A stretch of DNA of 64,000 nucleotides, taken from positions 186,001 through 250,000 of the forward strand of contig NZ_CADEAR010000003.1 in NCBI RefSeq assembly GCF_902825325.1, given 5' to 3'. Each line of letters opens with the position of its first letter. The stretch's first letter is position 1. A model generated the notes under the pieces. The model had not been told where the DNA came from and did not search any database. It was given only the letters and a program-made list of their open reading frames with translations. The DNA is from Brucella tritici. GTDB taxonomy: Bacteria; Pseudomonadota; Alphaproteobacteria; Rhizobiales; Rhizobiaceae. The position numbers were made by a program, and so were the translations under genes. Below, piece by piece: positions 54,262-62,757 of the stretch.

Positions 54262-54311
54262 AGGAGCGTCCGGCGGTCGAAAACGGTCCCGCTGGCCTGT
54301 GCTCCTTTTCA
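54247..54311 (+). promoter_or_regulatory. leuA attenuator candidate
   Basis: Two exclusive folds: CGCCGG-CGCT (54247-54259) with AGCG-CCGGCG (54265-54275), or AAGGAGC (54261-54267) with GCTCCTT (54301-54307) followed by Ts. The second contains inner pairing. Shared bases 54261-54275 give an antiterminator/terminator switch after the Leu-rich frame. Confidence 0.6.
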
Positions 54312-54387
54312 AAAAACCCTTATAATCGATCAGTAGTATCCGTGCTTGACGGGCTATAATGCCGTCGAAAGCCGGGAGGAAACGAAA

Positions 54388-56109
54388 ATGAATCAGTCCG
54401 TCGCCACGCCGCAATCAAAATCCACCTCCGAGCGCAAAGGCATGCCTATTGCAGGCAGCAAATATTCGCCTTTCCCGGTCCCGCGGCTCGATGACCGTAC
54501 CTGGCCGTCCAAGCGTATCGAAAAGGCACCGATCTGGTGTTCGGTCGATCTGCGTGACGGCAACCAGGCCCTGATCGACCCCATGGGGCATGATCGCAAG
54601 GAACGCATGTTCCGCCTGCTGGTCGATATGGGTTTTCCGGAAATCGAGATCGGTTTTCCATCCGCTTCTCAGACGGATTTCGACTTCTGCCGTTGGGCTA
54701 TCGAGCAGGGCGATGTTCCCGACGAAGTGGACCTGCAGGTTTTGGTCCAGTGCCGCCCCGAACTGATCACGCGCACTTTCGAAGCACTGGAAGGTGCGAA
54801 GTCGCCGATCATCCATTTCTACAATTCCACCAGTGAATTGCAGCGCCGCGTGGTTTTCGCCAAGGATGTCGGCGGCATCAAGCAGATCGCAACCGACGCC
54901 GCCAAGATGATTATGGATATGGCGGCAAAGGCGGGCGGCGGCTATCGCTTTCAGTATTCGCCGGAAAGCTTTACCGGCACCGAAATGGATGTGGCGCTGG
55001 AAATCTGCAATGCGGTGATCGAGATCGTGAAGCCGACCGCTGATAACAAGCTGATCGTCAATCTGCCCTCGACGGTCGAGATGAACACGCCGAACATCTA
55101 TGCCGACCAGATCGAATGGATGTGCCGCAATCTCGACAATCGAGAGAACCTGATTATCTCGCTGCATCCGCATAACGACCGCGGTACAGGTATTGCCGCT
55201 ACCGAACTGGGCCTGATGGCGGGCGCTGACCGCGTTGAAGGCACGCTGTTCGGCAATGGCGAACGCACCGGCAATGTCGATGTGGTGACGCTGGCGCTCA
55301 ACATGTACACGCAGGGCGTGGACCCTGAACTGGACTGCACCGACATCAACCGGATGAAGGAAGTCTATGAATATTCGAACCAGTTGAAGATTGCCGAGCG
55401 CCACCCTTATGTTGGCGAACTGGTCTATACGGCTTTCTCCGGCTCGCATCAGGACGCGATCAACAAGGGCATGAAGGCACGCCGTTCGGCCAATTCGCCG
55501 ATCTGGGAAGTGCCCTATCTCCCAATTGATCCGCAGGATGTCGGCCGCTCCTACGAAGCGATCATCCGCATCAATTCGCAGTCCGGCAAGGGCGGTATCG
55601 CCTATATCCTGCAGGCGGATTACGGTTTGAACCTGCCGCGCAACCTCCAGGTCGAGTTCCGTGAGATCATCCAGAACATCACCGATGAAGAAGGCAAGGA
55701 ACTGCCGTCGAAGCGCATTCACGAGGAGTTCCAGCAACTCTATGTGACGCAGCCGGATGCCCGCATCAAGTTCGTCGATCATCACACCATGCCGGATCCC
55801 GAGCAGAAGGGCCGTCGTATCCTGACCGCCGAGATTACCGATAATGGCGTGACCAAGAATATCGAGGGCAAAGGCACCGGCCCAATCGACGGATTTGTCG
55901 ATGCGCTGTCCAAATATCTCGGCGTGAAGATGTCGGTCGTCGACTATTCCGAACATTCGCTACAGCAGGGTTCGGACGCTTCGGCCATCTCCTATGTCGA
56001 AATGGCTCATCCGGGCGGCAAATTGTTCGGCGCTGGCATCAACGACAATATCGTCAGTGCTTCACTGGAAGCCATCGTGTCGGCGGCCAACCGCGTCATC
56101 AACAAATGA
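54388..56109 (+). CDS. leuA: 2-Isopropylmalate synthase
   Basis: 573 residues of the longer LeuA type found in rhizobia, actinobacteria and yeast. The HMGL-like catalytic domain has VDLRDGNQALIDPM, the metal region LHPHNDRGTGIAATE, and the C-terminal leucine-sensing domain begins about residue 440. It joins acetyl-CoA to 2-ketoisovalerate, first step of leucine synthesis, and is feedback-inhibited by leucine in the family. GGGAGGA ribosome site sets ATG 54388. Preceded by a Leu-codon-rich leader. Confidence 0.95.
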   Translation: MNQSVATPQSKSTSERKGMPIAGSKYSPFPVPRLDDRTWPSKRIEKAPIWCSVDLRDGNQALIDPMGHDRKERMFRLLVDMGFPEIEIGFPSASQTDFDFCRWAIEQGDVPDEVDLQVLVQCRPELITRTFEALEGAKSPIIHFYNSTSELQRRVVFAKDVGGIKQIATDAAKMIMDMAAKAGGGYRFQYSPESFTGTEMDVALEICNAVIEIVKPTADNKLIVNLPSTVEMNTPNIYADQIEWMCRNLDNRENLIISLHPHNDRGTGIAATELGLMAGADRVEGTLFGNGERTGNVDVVTLALNMYTQGVDPELDCTDINRMKEVYEYSNQLKIAERHPYVGELVYTAFSGSHQDAINKGMKARRSANSPIWEVPYLPIDPQDVGRSYEAIIRINSQSGKGGIAYILQADYGLNLPRNLQVEFREIIQNITDEEGKELPSKRIHEEFQQLYVTQPDARIKFVDHHTMPDPEQKGRRILTAEITDNGVTKNIEGKGTGPIDGFVDALSKYLGVKMSVVDYSEHSLQQGSDASAISYVEMAHPGGKLFGAGINDNIVSASLEAIVSAANRVINK

Positions 56110-56127
56110 GCGAACATAAATGAAATG

Positions 56128-56153
56128 AAAACGGCGCTTCGGCGCCGTTTTTG
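56128..56153. terminator. leuA terminator
   Basis: AAAACGGCGC/GCGCCGTTTT with TTCG loop and T-tract, between leuA and the convergent phosphoesterase. Confidence 0.93.
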
Positions 56154-56161
56154 TTATGGAG

Positions 56162-57073
56162 TCAATAAAGAACGCGTTCGTTGAGCTTCGTTATTTTCTC
56201 GCTTGCATCGGAAACGCCGTGCTCTTCCATCAGGCAGGACCAGCCGCCGTCAGGCCGTTTATCGATGCTGAATATATTATAGCGAGCAGCGGGTTTATGG
56301 CCGCCGAAATTCTGGCTTGCAGATGGCACGCTGATAACGGGGATCTTGCCGTTCGGCCCGTCGATTTCATAGTGCGTGATAAGATGCGTATGGCCGTGAA
56401 TGATCAGTTCCGCACCGTGCTTGCGTATGATCTTCTGGAAACGGCGAATGCCGTAAAGACGTTTATGGGCAGGCGTTGCGCCATAGATTGGTGGATGATG
56501 GATCATCACGATGCGGAAGAGGCCACGCGCACCGGCTTCATCCAGCATTGCGGCCAGACGCTTGCCTTGCGCAGACCGGAAATCACCGCTCGCCATGAAG
56601 GGGGCCGTCGCACGCGCTGACGATACGCCGATCAGCGCAACAGGTCCACGCACGCGCATATAGGGAAATTGCGGGCGATTGCCGTGATTGTCGATGCCGT
56701 CGCCGCGCATCCACGGTTCCCATTTCCGGCAGGACTTGTCGAGCGCACCGGGAACATAGGCATCATGATTGCCAGGAACGACCGAAACATCATCCGGGTT
56801 GCCCAATTTGGACAGCCAGTCATAGGCAATATCGATTTCGAGGTTGAGCGCCAGATTGACGAGATCACCCGTCACTGCGATGTGGTCAGGCGATTGCGCC
56901 TGCATGTCGCCGATGAGACTGTCCAGCACAGTTCCGTGCATCGCATTTTTACGATTACGCAGCCAATTGATATAGCCGGTGATACGCTTCGATGCCAATT
57001 CGCGATATCGCACGCGCGGCAGAGGCGAAAGATGTATATCGGAGATATGGGCCAGACGAAACATAAGGCCCAT
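56162..57073 (-). CDS. Metallophosphoesterase
   Basis: 303 residues, calcineurin-like. All metal motifs are present: SDIHL, GDLVN, GNHDAY, HHPPI and GHTHL. Such enzymes cut phosphomono- or diesters; the substrate is not clear. Two starts are close (57073 and 57064); neither has a good ribosome site and the second begins exactly at the FRLAHISDIH core. Confidence 0.88.
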   Translation of the reverse strand: MGLMFRLAHISDIHLSPLPRVRYRELASKRITGYINWLRNRKNAMHGTVLDSLIGDMQAQSPDHIAVTGDLVNLALNLEIDIAYDWLSKLGNPDDVSVVPGNHDAYVPGALDKSCRKWEPWMRGDGIDNHGNRPQFPYMRVRGPVALIGVSSARATAPFMASGDFRSAQGKRLAAMLDEAGARGLFRIVMIHHPPIYGATPAHKRLYGIRRFQKIIRKHGAELIIHGHTHLITHYEIDGPNGKIPVISVPSASQNFGGHKPAARYNIFSIDKRPDGGWSCLMEEHGVSDASEKITKLNERVLY

Positions 57074-57197
57074 TTACTGTATTATTCTTAGAATCGAAAC
57101 CTGTTTAGCGACTTTTTGTTGATGTCATTGCTGTTTTGGATAGAGCGCCGTGTGTTCTTAAGGATGCACAAAGGTCGCTCTAAACTATTGAATCTAC

Positions 57198-57241
57198 GCA
57201 TCGTGTTTTCCAAAAATCGATTCCGATTTTTGGGCTGATGC
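57198..57241. repeat. Short palindromic element upstream of the Nudix gene
   Basis: GCATCGTGTTTTCC-AAAAATCG with CGATTTTTGGG...GATGC, same layout as the other copies. It lies in the divergent gap between the phosphoesterase and the Nudix gene. Confidence 0.65.
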
Positions 57242-57271
57242 TGTAGGTATAGTGCCTCGCGGAGAGACGGT

Positions 57272-57727
57272 ATGCGCTTTCGTCATTTCATATTTCATAC
57301 TTATTTTTTAATGCGACGCCCGATGACATTGGGCGTCAGGGCTATTGTCTTCGATGAAAACAAAAATTCCGTTTTCCTTGTAAAGCATACCTATGTGCCC
57401 GGATGGCAATTGCCGGGCGGTGGCGTCGAACGTGGAGAGACGTTCGGGCAGGCGCTGGAAAAGGAGTTGCGCGAGGAGGCCAATATCGTTCTGACAGGCC
57501 CGCCGCAGCTTTTTGCGCTCTACAAGAATGCACATGCATCGCCGCGCGACCATGTAGCGCTTTATATATGCAGGAAATTCGAACAGACGGCACCGCGTTT
57601 GCCGGATCGGGAAATCGCCGAATGCGGCTTCTTCCCGCTGGACGATCTGCCGGAAGGGACAACGCCGTCAACCAAGCGGCGTCTGCAGGAAGCGCTTCAC
57701 GATCTGGAACCGCTTCCGCTTTGGTAA
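57272..57727 (+). CDS. Nudix hydrolase
   Basis: 151 residues. The Nudix box is G-G-V-E-R-G-E...R-E-E-A-N-I at about residues 49-70. It hydrolyses a nucleoside diphosphate linked to some group; the substrate cannot be told. The stop is inside a hairpin terminator. Confidence 0.9.
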   Translation: MRFRHFIFHTYFLMRRPMTLGVRAIVFDENKNSVFLVKHTYVPGWQLPGGGVERGETFGQALEKELREEANIVLTGPPQLFALYKNAHASPRDHVALYICRKFEQTAPRLPDREIAECGFFPLDDLPEGTTPSTKRRLQEALHDLEPLPLW

Positions 57728-57751
57728 AGGCGCGGATGCCGCGCCTTTACC
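57723..57751. terminator. Bidirectional terminator
   Basis: GGTAAAGGCGCGG and its exact complement around ATG, including the Nudix stop and ending 14 bases before the OmpW stop. The loop is only three bases and no T-tract is clear. Confidence 0.7.
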
Positions 57752-57764
57752 GGAACATAGAGGT

Positions 57765-58448
57765 TTAGAAGCGGTAGGTGATACCCGTACCGATCAGCCA
57801 TGGATTAAGCTTGGCCTTGCCGCTGACTTCCACGCCGCCAGCCAGAGTGGCGTCGAACTTGGGTTCCAGGAACAGCTTCTTGACGTCGAAGTTCACGCCC
57901 CAATGCTCGTTGAGCATGTAGTCGAAGCCGATCTGCAGCGCGCCGCCGAATGCGTTCTTGACCTTGAGATATTCAACGCCGGTCGCATCCTGGTTGTAGA
58001 ACATGGTGTAATTCACGCCAGCACCGACATAAGGCTTGAAGGCGCCGAAATTGGTGAAGTGATACTGCAGGGTGAGGGTCGGAGGCAGAATCCATGCCTT
58101 GCCGATCTTGCCCAATCCGTCGATTGAACCGGCGCCATTGATATTGGCATAGGTCGTGCCGAGAATGAGTTCGGCTGCGAAATTGTCGGTGAAGTAATAG
58201 GTGATGTCGAGTTCAGGCGTGATCGACTTCGAATAGTCGAGATCCGAACCTGAAACGCCGTTCACATAGCCGGAATTCTGGGGGATGACGCCGAGTGCGC
58301 GCACACGGATCTGCCATGGCGACAGGGCTTCCGGTACGGCCTGAATTTCCGATGCAGGCTGGGCTACGATGGCGTCCGCAGCAAATGCTGCCGGTGCGGC
58401 AAAGCTCAGCGCGGTTGCAGTCAGCAATCCCATCGTGAAGCGGTTCAT
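57765..58448 (-). CDS. ompW: OmpW-family outer membrane protein
   Basis: 227 residues with signal peptide (MGLLTATALSFAAPAAFA) and an eight-strand beta-barrel ending in a C-terminal Phe (GTGITYRF). WQIRVRALGVIP, PELDITYYFTDNFAAELILG and FKPYVGAGVNYT are family marks. AGGAGAG ribosome site. A perfect FNR/FixK-type box is centred about 92 bases before the ATG, so low oxygen probably induces it, as FNR does in Escherichia coli. Confidence 0.94.
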   Translation of the reverse strand: MNRFTMGLLTATALSFAAPAAFAADAIVAQPASEIQAVPEALSPWQIRVRALGVIPQNSGYVNGVSGSDLDYSKSITPELDITYYFTDNFAAELILGTTYANINGAGSIDGLGKIGKAWILPPTLTLQYHFTNFGAFKPYVGAGVNYTMFYNQDATGVEYLKVKNAFGGALQIGFDYMLNEHWGVNFDVKKLFLEPKFDATLAGGVEVSGKAKLNPWLIGTGITYRF

Positions 58449-58533
58449 CTTCTCTCTCCTTAAGTCGTGGTCAGTCTTGTTCGCCTTGGGGGTAGTGATG
58501 CGTGCAATCTGGACCGCGCAACGAAACGCCCCA

Positions 58534-58547
58534 TTGATCGAAATCAA
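58534..58547. promoter_or_regulatory. Perfect FNR/FixK-type box before ompW
   Basis: TTGAT-CGAA-ATCAA equals the TTGAT-N4-ATCAA consensus of FnrN/FixK/Anr. It lies 86-99 bases upstream of the ompW ATG. Confidence 0.8.
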
Positions 58548-58619
58548 AGGGGCGCAAGAGATTTGAGAGAGTGCTGATGTTCTAACAACAGTGTTGCAGG
58601 AAGAACGCAGTTGGTCCGG

Positions 58620-59606
58620 TCAGGCTTTCGGGAACCGGTCCCGGTCATGTGGTGCAGAGAAGTCGATTTCCGGTCCAAGCGGTACAACGCCGGTCGGGTT
58701 GATCGTCTTGTGGCTGCGATAGTAATGGCCCTTGATGTGCTCCATGTTCACAGTCGCAGCCACGCCCGGCGTCTGATAGAGCTCACGCGTGTAATTCCAA
58801 AGGTTCGGGTAATCGGCGATACGGCGCAGATTGCACTTGAAATGGCCGACATAGACCGGATCGAAGCGCAACAGTGTCGTGAACAGCCGCCAGTCGGCTT
58901 CTGTCAGGCGGTCGCCGGTCAGATAGCGCTGCCGCGAAAGGCGATCCTCAAGCGAATCAAGCGCTGCGAACAATTGCCCGAACGCTTCTTCGTAAGCTTC
59001 CTGTGTGGTGGCGAAGCCGGCGCGATAAACCCCATTGTTGATATTGGGATAGATGAAATCGTTGAGCGCATCGATCTCGCCGCGCAGTGCTTCCGGATAG
59101 AAATCGAGCGAGGCATTGCCGAAATCGTTGAAGGCAGTGTTGAGCATGCGAATGATTTCCGACGATTCGTTGGAAACAATCGTCTGGCGCTCTTTGTCCC
59201 ACAGAACTGGCACGGTGACGCGACCGGAATAGTTCGGATCGGCGCGGGTGTAGATTTCATACAGCCGCTTCGAACCGTAGAGCGCGTCGCCGGTGCTGCC
59301 GGTCGTGCCGGTGAAGGTCCAGCCTTCTTCCGCCATCAGATAGTCCACCACCGAGACCGAAATGACGTCTTCCAGTCCCTTCAGCGCGCGAAAGATCAAC
59401 GTGCGATGCGCCCACGGACAGGCATAGGAAACATAGAGATGATAGCGCCCCGGCTCTGCCTTGAAGCCGCCTTCGCCGCTCGGGCCGGCGCTGCCGTCTG
59501 CGGTCACCCAGTTGCGGAATTGCGATTTTGAACGTTCAAAGCGGCCTTTCGTGCTCTCGGTGTCGTACCAGACATCGTGCCACTTGCCATCGACCAGAAG
59601 TCCCAT
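58620..59606 (-). CDS. Glutathionyl-hydroquinone reductase (xi-class GST)
   Basis: 328 residues. The catalytic Cys63 stands in YVSYACPWAHRTLI, the group's S-x-A-C-P-W-A motif, and the C-terminal helical GST domain follows (LTEADWRLFTTLLRFDPVYV). Enzymes of this class (YqjG/PcpF type) remove glutathione from glutathionyl-hydroquinones. Upstream are direct repeats CCGCCATTTTG that may bind a regulator. Confidence 0.92.
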   Translation of the reverse strand: MGLLVDGKWHDVWYDTESTKGRFERSKSQFRNWVTADGSAGPSGEGGFKAEPGRYHLYVSYACPWAHRTLIFRALKGLEDVISVSVVDYLMAEEGWTFTGTTGSTGDALYGSKRLYEIYTRADPNYSGRVTVPVLWDKERQTIVSNESSEIIRMLNTAFNDFGNASLDFYPEALRGEIDALNDFIYPNINNGVYRAGFATTQEAYEEAFGQLFAALDSLEDRLSRQRYLTGDRLTEADWRLFTTLLRFDPVYVGHFKCNLRRIADYPNLWNYTRELYQTPGVAATVNMEHIKGHYYRSHKTINPTGVVPLGPEIDFSAPHDRDRFPKA

Positions 59607-59912
59607 GTGATTTCTCCTTTTGGAAAGAGAATAGGCCGAGAACCGCCATTTTGCAGCATTGCAAGCCGTGAACAGTGCGTAACGATGCCAAAAAGGTCAG
59701 TCAAAGCCGCCATTTTGAAAAAAATAGTTTTACCTCTGTCCATTTTGGTGTAATGCAACTTCCAAATTGCGGTCATCCAAACGCCGACCGCCAAGGAGAA
59801 TGATGTAATGGAAATGCTTTTCATCCGACGATGAAACTTGGACCGTGCCAAAGCGCGGAATGCATTCCATTGACCTGACGGTCACCGACTTCTCCTATTG
59901 CGATCTAAGCCC
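59607..59912. promoter_or_regulatory. Divergent gap with repeated CCGCCATTTTG
   Basis: 306 bases. CCGCCATTTTG at 59643-59653 and 59707-59717 and a related GTCCATTTTGG at 59738-59748. A good AAGGAG at 59793 is followed only by tiny frames. No other feature seen. Confidence 0.5.
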
Positions 59913-60422
59913 ATGCAGCAGCTTGAACTGACCTACGCGCAGGAATGCCCGGCGCACGACATTGAAATCGAAGCTATCAATGCTGAAGCCTTCGGACCGG
60001 GCCGCTTTACCCGGGCCGCGCATTTCATCCGCGAAGGCGGCCCGCACGATCTCGAACTTTCCTTCGTGGCGCTGATGGGTGGTATCGTCGTGGGGTCAGT
60101 GCGGCAGACGCCGGTTATCGTCGGCAAGACGCCCGCACTTCTGCTTGGACCGCTTGCGGTCAGACCTGAATGGAAGAAGCGGGGCATTGGCGGCAAGCTG
60201 ATGCGCATGTCGCTGGAAGCGGCGACGAAAGCCGGTCACAAGCTGGTCATTCTCGTCGGTGATGAACCCTATTATGGCCCGTTCGGCTTCAAGATGGTGG
60301 AGCCGGGTTCGATGGTCATGCCAGCATCGGTCGATCCGCGCCGGATGCTTGCTTGCGAACTGGCGCCCGGCGCGCTGAATGATGCCAGCGGGATCGTGCG
60401 CCACGCAAACCGGGCAATATAG
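59913..60422 (+). CDS. GNAT N-acetyltransferase, YhbS-like
   Basis: 169 residues. The acetyl-CoA motif is RPEWKKRGIGGKLMRMSLEAA, followed by the typical VILVGDEPYYGPFGFKMV. Likely acts on a small molecule; substrate unknown. Start ATG 59913 begins the conserved region; TTG 15 bases earlier is possible. Confidence 0.87.
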   Translation: MQQLELTYAQECPAHDIEIEAINAEAFGPGRFTRAAHFIREGGPHDLELSFVALMGGIVVGSVRQTPVIVGKTPALLLGPLAVRPEWKKRGIGGKLMRMSLEAATKAGHKLVILVGDEPYYGPFGFKMVEPGSMVMPASVDPRRMLACELAPGALNDASGIVRHANRAI

Positions 60423-60450
60423 TTAAAAAGAGGGGAAAGCGAGGGGCGGT

Positions 60451-62526
60451 TTACCGCCCTTCGCGATACCACATGCTGCCGAAGACGAAGAGCAGCAGGC
60501 TGAGCGCCAAGAAGCCGGAGAACAACGGCAGGCGGTTAACGCTTTTCAGCTGCGTATCCGCAGTTTCACGCAGGCCGATCCAGTCATTGCCGCTGGCACT
60601 ACGATTACGACTGACGGCGGTAATCGTGGGAACACGCACCGAACTGTCGGCGCTTGCATGCACGCGATGGACCGAGCCGCCGGTCGCGTCAGCGAGCGGC
60701 TTCAGGCGATCCGTCGTGGAGATGCTGTCGGCGAATTCCGGTGCATCGATCGGCCCCACATGGGCCAGTGCTTCAAGATCGCCGTTTTTCACCCGGAAGA
60801 TGCCGATTTCGTCCGTCTGCAATGAACCTTCGAACAGACCCGGCTTGCTTTGCGCAAGATTGACCTGCAACTCCTTGCCGGATGGGGTCGCGACGGTTGC
60901 AACACCGGGATTGTCGCCCATGGTCTGGCGACGGATAGAAAGTGTGCGGCCATTGCCGGAGGCGGTCAGTGCCTCTTCCTCCAGTTCCGGCTCCTGCATC
61001 AGCCAATGGGCGATACGGCGATAGAGCGAAGCATAGGGGCCGCCGCCTTCAAAGCCGCGTGCCCAGAGCCAGCCCTGATCGGAGAGGAACATGCCGACAC
61101 GGCCTTTTCCGACGCGGTTGAGAACCAGCAATGGCTTGTTGTCTGCGCCGCTCATCACCGTTTCGCCCTGCGGCGCGGTAATGTCGATGGTGCGGAACCA
61201 GCGGCTCCAGTGCGGCGGTTCCTGATCGCTGCCGTCGAGACCGCGTGTGACGGGGTGGCGTTTGCCGATCGTCGTGAGGCGCGGATAGAACGCCTTTTCC
61301 GTCACCGCGCCAGTCGGCATGGCGGGCAGGGCGCTATAAAGCGGGGTGCGGGCAATTGACATTTCGCCTGCATATTCCGGGCCGGCAGCGACCAGCAAGG
61401 CACCGCCATTCTCCACATATTGTGCGATGTAATCGTAATAGAGGAGCGGCAGCACATCTCGGTGCTGGTAGCGGTCGAGAATGATGAGGTCGAATTCGTT
61501 GACCTTGTCGACGAAGAGTTCACGCGTCGGGAAGGCAATCAGCGACAATTCGTTGATCGGCGTGCCGTCCTGCTTTTCCGGCGGGCGCAAAATGGTGAAA
61601 TGAACCAGATCGACGGCGGCGTCGGATTTCAGCAGGTTGCGCCATGTGCGTTCGCCATTGTGCGGCTCACCGGAGACGAGCAGCACGCGCAGGTTCTCGC
61701 GAACGCCATCTACGGTCGCGACAGCGCGATTGTTGGCATCCGTTACTTCACCGGGAAGTGCTGGCGTGGCGATTTCGACGATGTTCACGCCGGCGCGCGG
61801 CAGGGTGATTGTGACGGGGGTTTCCTGCCCGACCTGCGCTTCTTCCTCGCTGACGGTTTCGCCATTGACGCGGATTTCGACTTGCGCAGGGCTACCGAGA
61901 TTCTTGCCTTCATCGATCACCGTAAACGACATTTCGAGCGGCTTGCCGCTGATGCCATAGCGCGGTGCCTTGTTGAAGCGGATGCGGCGGTCGAATTCGT
62001 CCGGTTTGCCGGTCACAAGACTGTGCAGCGGCGCATCGAAGCCAAGCGCATTCTTGTTGGCAGGAATATCATGCACCTGACCGTCGGTAATCATGATCGC
62101 GCCCGCCACGCGCGATGGCGGCACATCGAGAAGCGAACGCGCCAGCGGCCCGAAAAGCCGGGTTGCATAACCGTCTTCGTTTTCACCGGGTTGGCCTGCT
62201 TCCACAACGCGAGTTTCAAACTGCGGCATGATTGCAAGCTGGTCCTGAACCGCCTTCAAGGCGGCATCCGTGTCGGCGCGGCGGCTGCCGAGTTCCTGAC
62301 TCTGGCTGCGATCCACGACCACCGAGACCACGCTTTTCAGCGGTTCGCGTTCTTCATTGATGATGACGGGATTGAAAAGAGCGAGTGCAAGTGCCGCCGC
62401 AGCCAGAAGGCGGATCAGCCCGCCACGCATTCTTAGCGCAATCGTGGCCAGAACCAACAGCGCCAGCGGCACGAGAATGGCAATAAGCCATGGCGTGGAG
62501 AGGAACGGTTCGAATTCGATATTCAT
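60451..62526 (-). CDS. Membrane protein with GATase-like domain, MoxR/BatA-type operon
   Basis: 691 residues. Two N-terminal spans (about 14-60) lead into a VWFA-like region (SVVVDRSQSQ) and a large periplasmic part with a class I glutamine amidotransferase-like fold (NEFDLIILDRYQ, GGALLVAAGPEY), then one C-terminal span. Such proteins form operons with MoxR ATPase, DUF58 and DUF4159 genes, thought to fit proteins in the envelope. AGGAGGTG sets the ATG at 62526. A DUF4159 gene lies upstream in the same direction, as expected. Confidence 0.85.
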   Translation of the reverse strand: MNIEFEPFLSTPWLIAILVPLALLVLATIALRMRGGLIRLLAAAALALALFNPVIINEEREPLKSVVSVVVDRSQSQELGSRRADTDAALKAVQDQLAIMPQFETRVVEAGQPGENEDGYATRLFGPLARSLLDVPPSRVAGAIMITDGQVHDIPANKNALGFDAPLHSLVTGKPDEFDRRIRFNKAPRYGISGKPLEMSFTVIDEGKNLGSPAQVEIRVNGETVSEEEAQVGQETPVTITLPRAGVNIVEIATPALPGEVTDANNRAVATVDGVRENLRVLLVSGEPHNGERTWRNLLKSDAAVDLVHFTILRPPEKQDGTPINELSLIAFPTRELFVDKVNEFDLIILDRYQHRDVLPLLYYDYIAQYVENGGALLVAAGPEYAGEMSIARTPLYSALPAMPTGAVTEKAFYPRLTTIGKRHPVTRGLDGSDQEPPHWSRWFRTIDITAPQGETVMSGADNKPLLVLNRVGKGRVGMFLSDQGWLWARGFEGGGPYASLYRRIAHWLMQEPELEEEALTASGNGRTLSIRRQTMGDNPGVATVATPSGKELQVNLAQSKPGLFEGSLQTDEIGIFRVKNGDLEALAHVGPIDAPEFADSISTTDRLKPLADATGGSVHRVHASADSSVRVPTITAVSRNRSASGNDWIGLRETADTQLKSVNRLPLFSGFLALSLLLFVFGSMWYREGR

Positions 62527-62576
62527 TCTCACCTCCTATCGCCGTAGGTTTCTACCGCGTCAGCTACTACGCTTCT

Positions 62577-62712
62577 ACCCTCATCCTGAGGTGCGGAGCG
62601 AAGCGAAGCCTCGAAGGATCGAGGGTGAGGGCAGGCGCGCCGTGCGTTTCCCCCCAACCCTTCGAGACGCCATCCCCGCGTAAGCGCGGGATGGCTCCTC
62701 AGGATGAGGGGG
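62577..62712. repeat. Intergenic palindromic repeat, CCTCATCCTGAGG family, copy 2
   Basis: Begins CCCTCATCCTGAGG, ends CCTCAGGATGAGG; inner CCTCGAAGGATCGAGGG and CCTTCGAGACG match copy 1 at 1755-1886. A GCGGG-type extra hairpin (CCCCGCGTAAGCGCGGGATGG) sits near the right end. Confidence 0.8.
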
Positions 62713-62757
62713 AAAGACAAACGGGATCGGGTGGTAATAGGGCTGCAAAACATCATG

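Noticed and set aside
59808-59834. Eight-codon frame behind a good AAGGAG in the reductase/GNAT gap
   Set aside because: Too short to support; the same site is followed by ATG ATG TAA as well.
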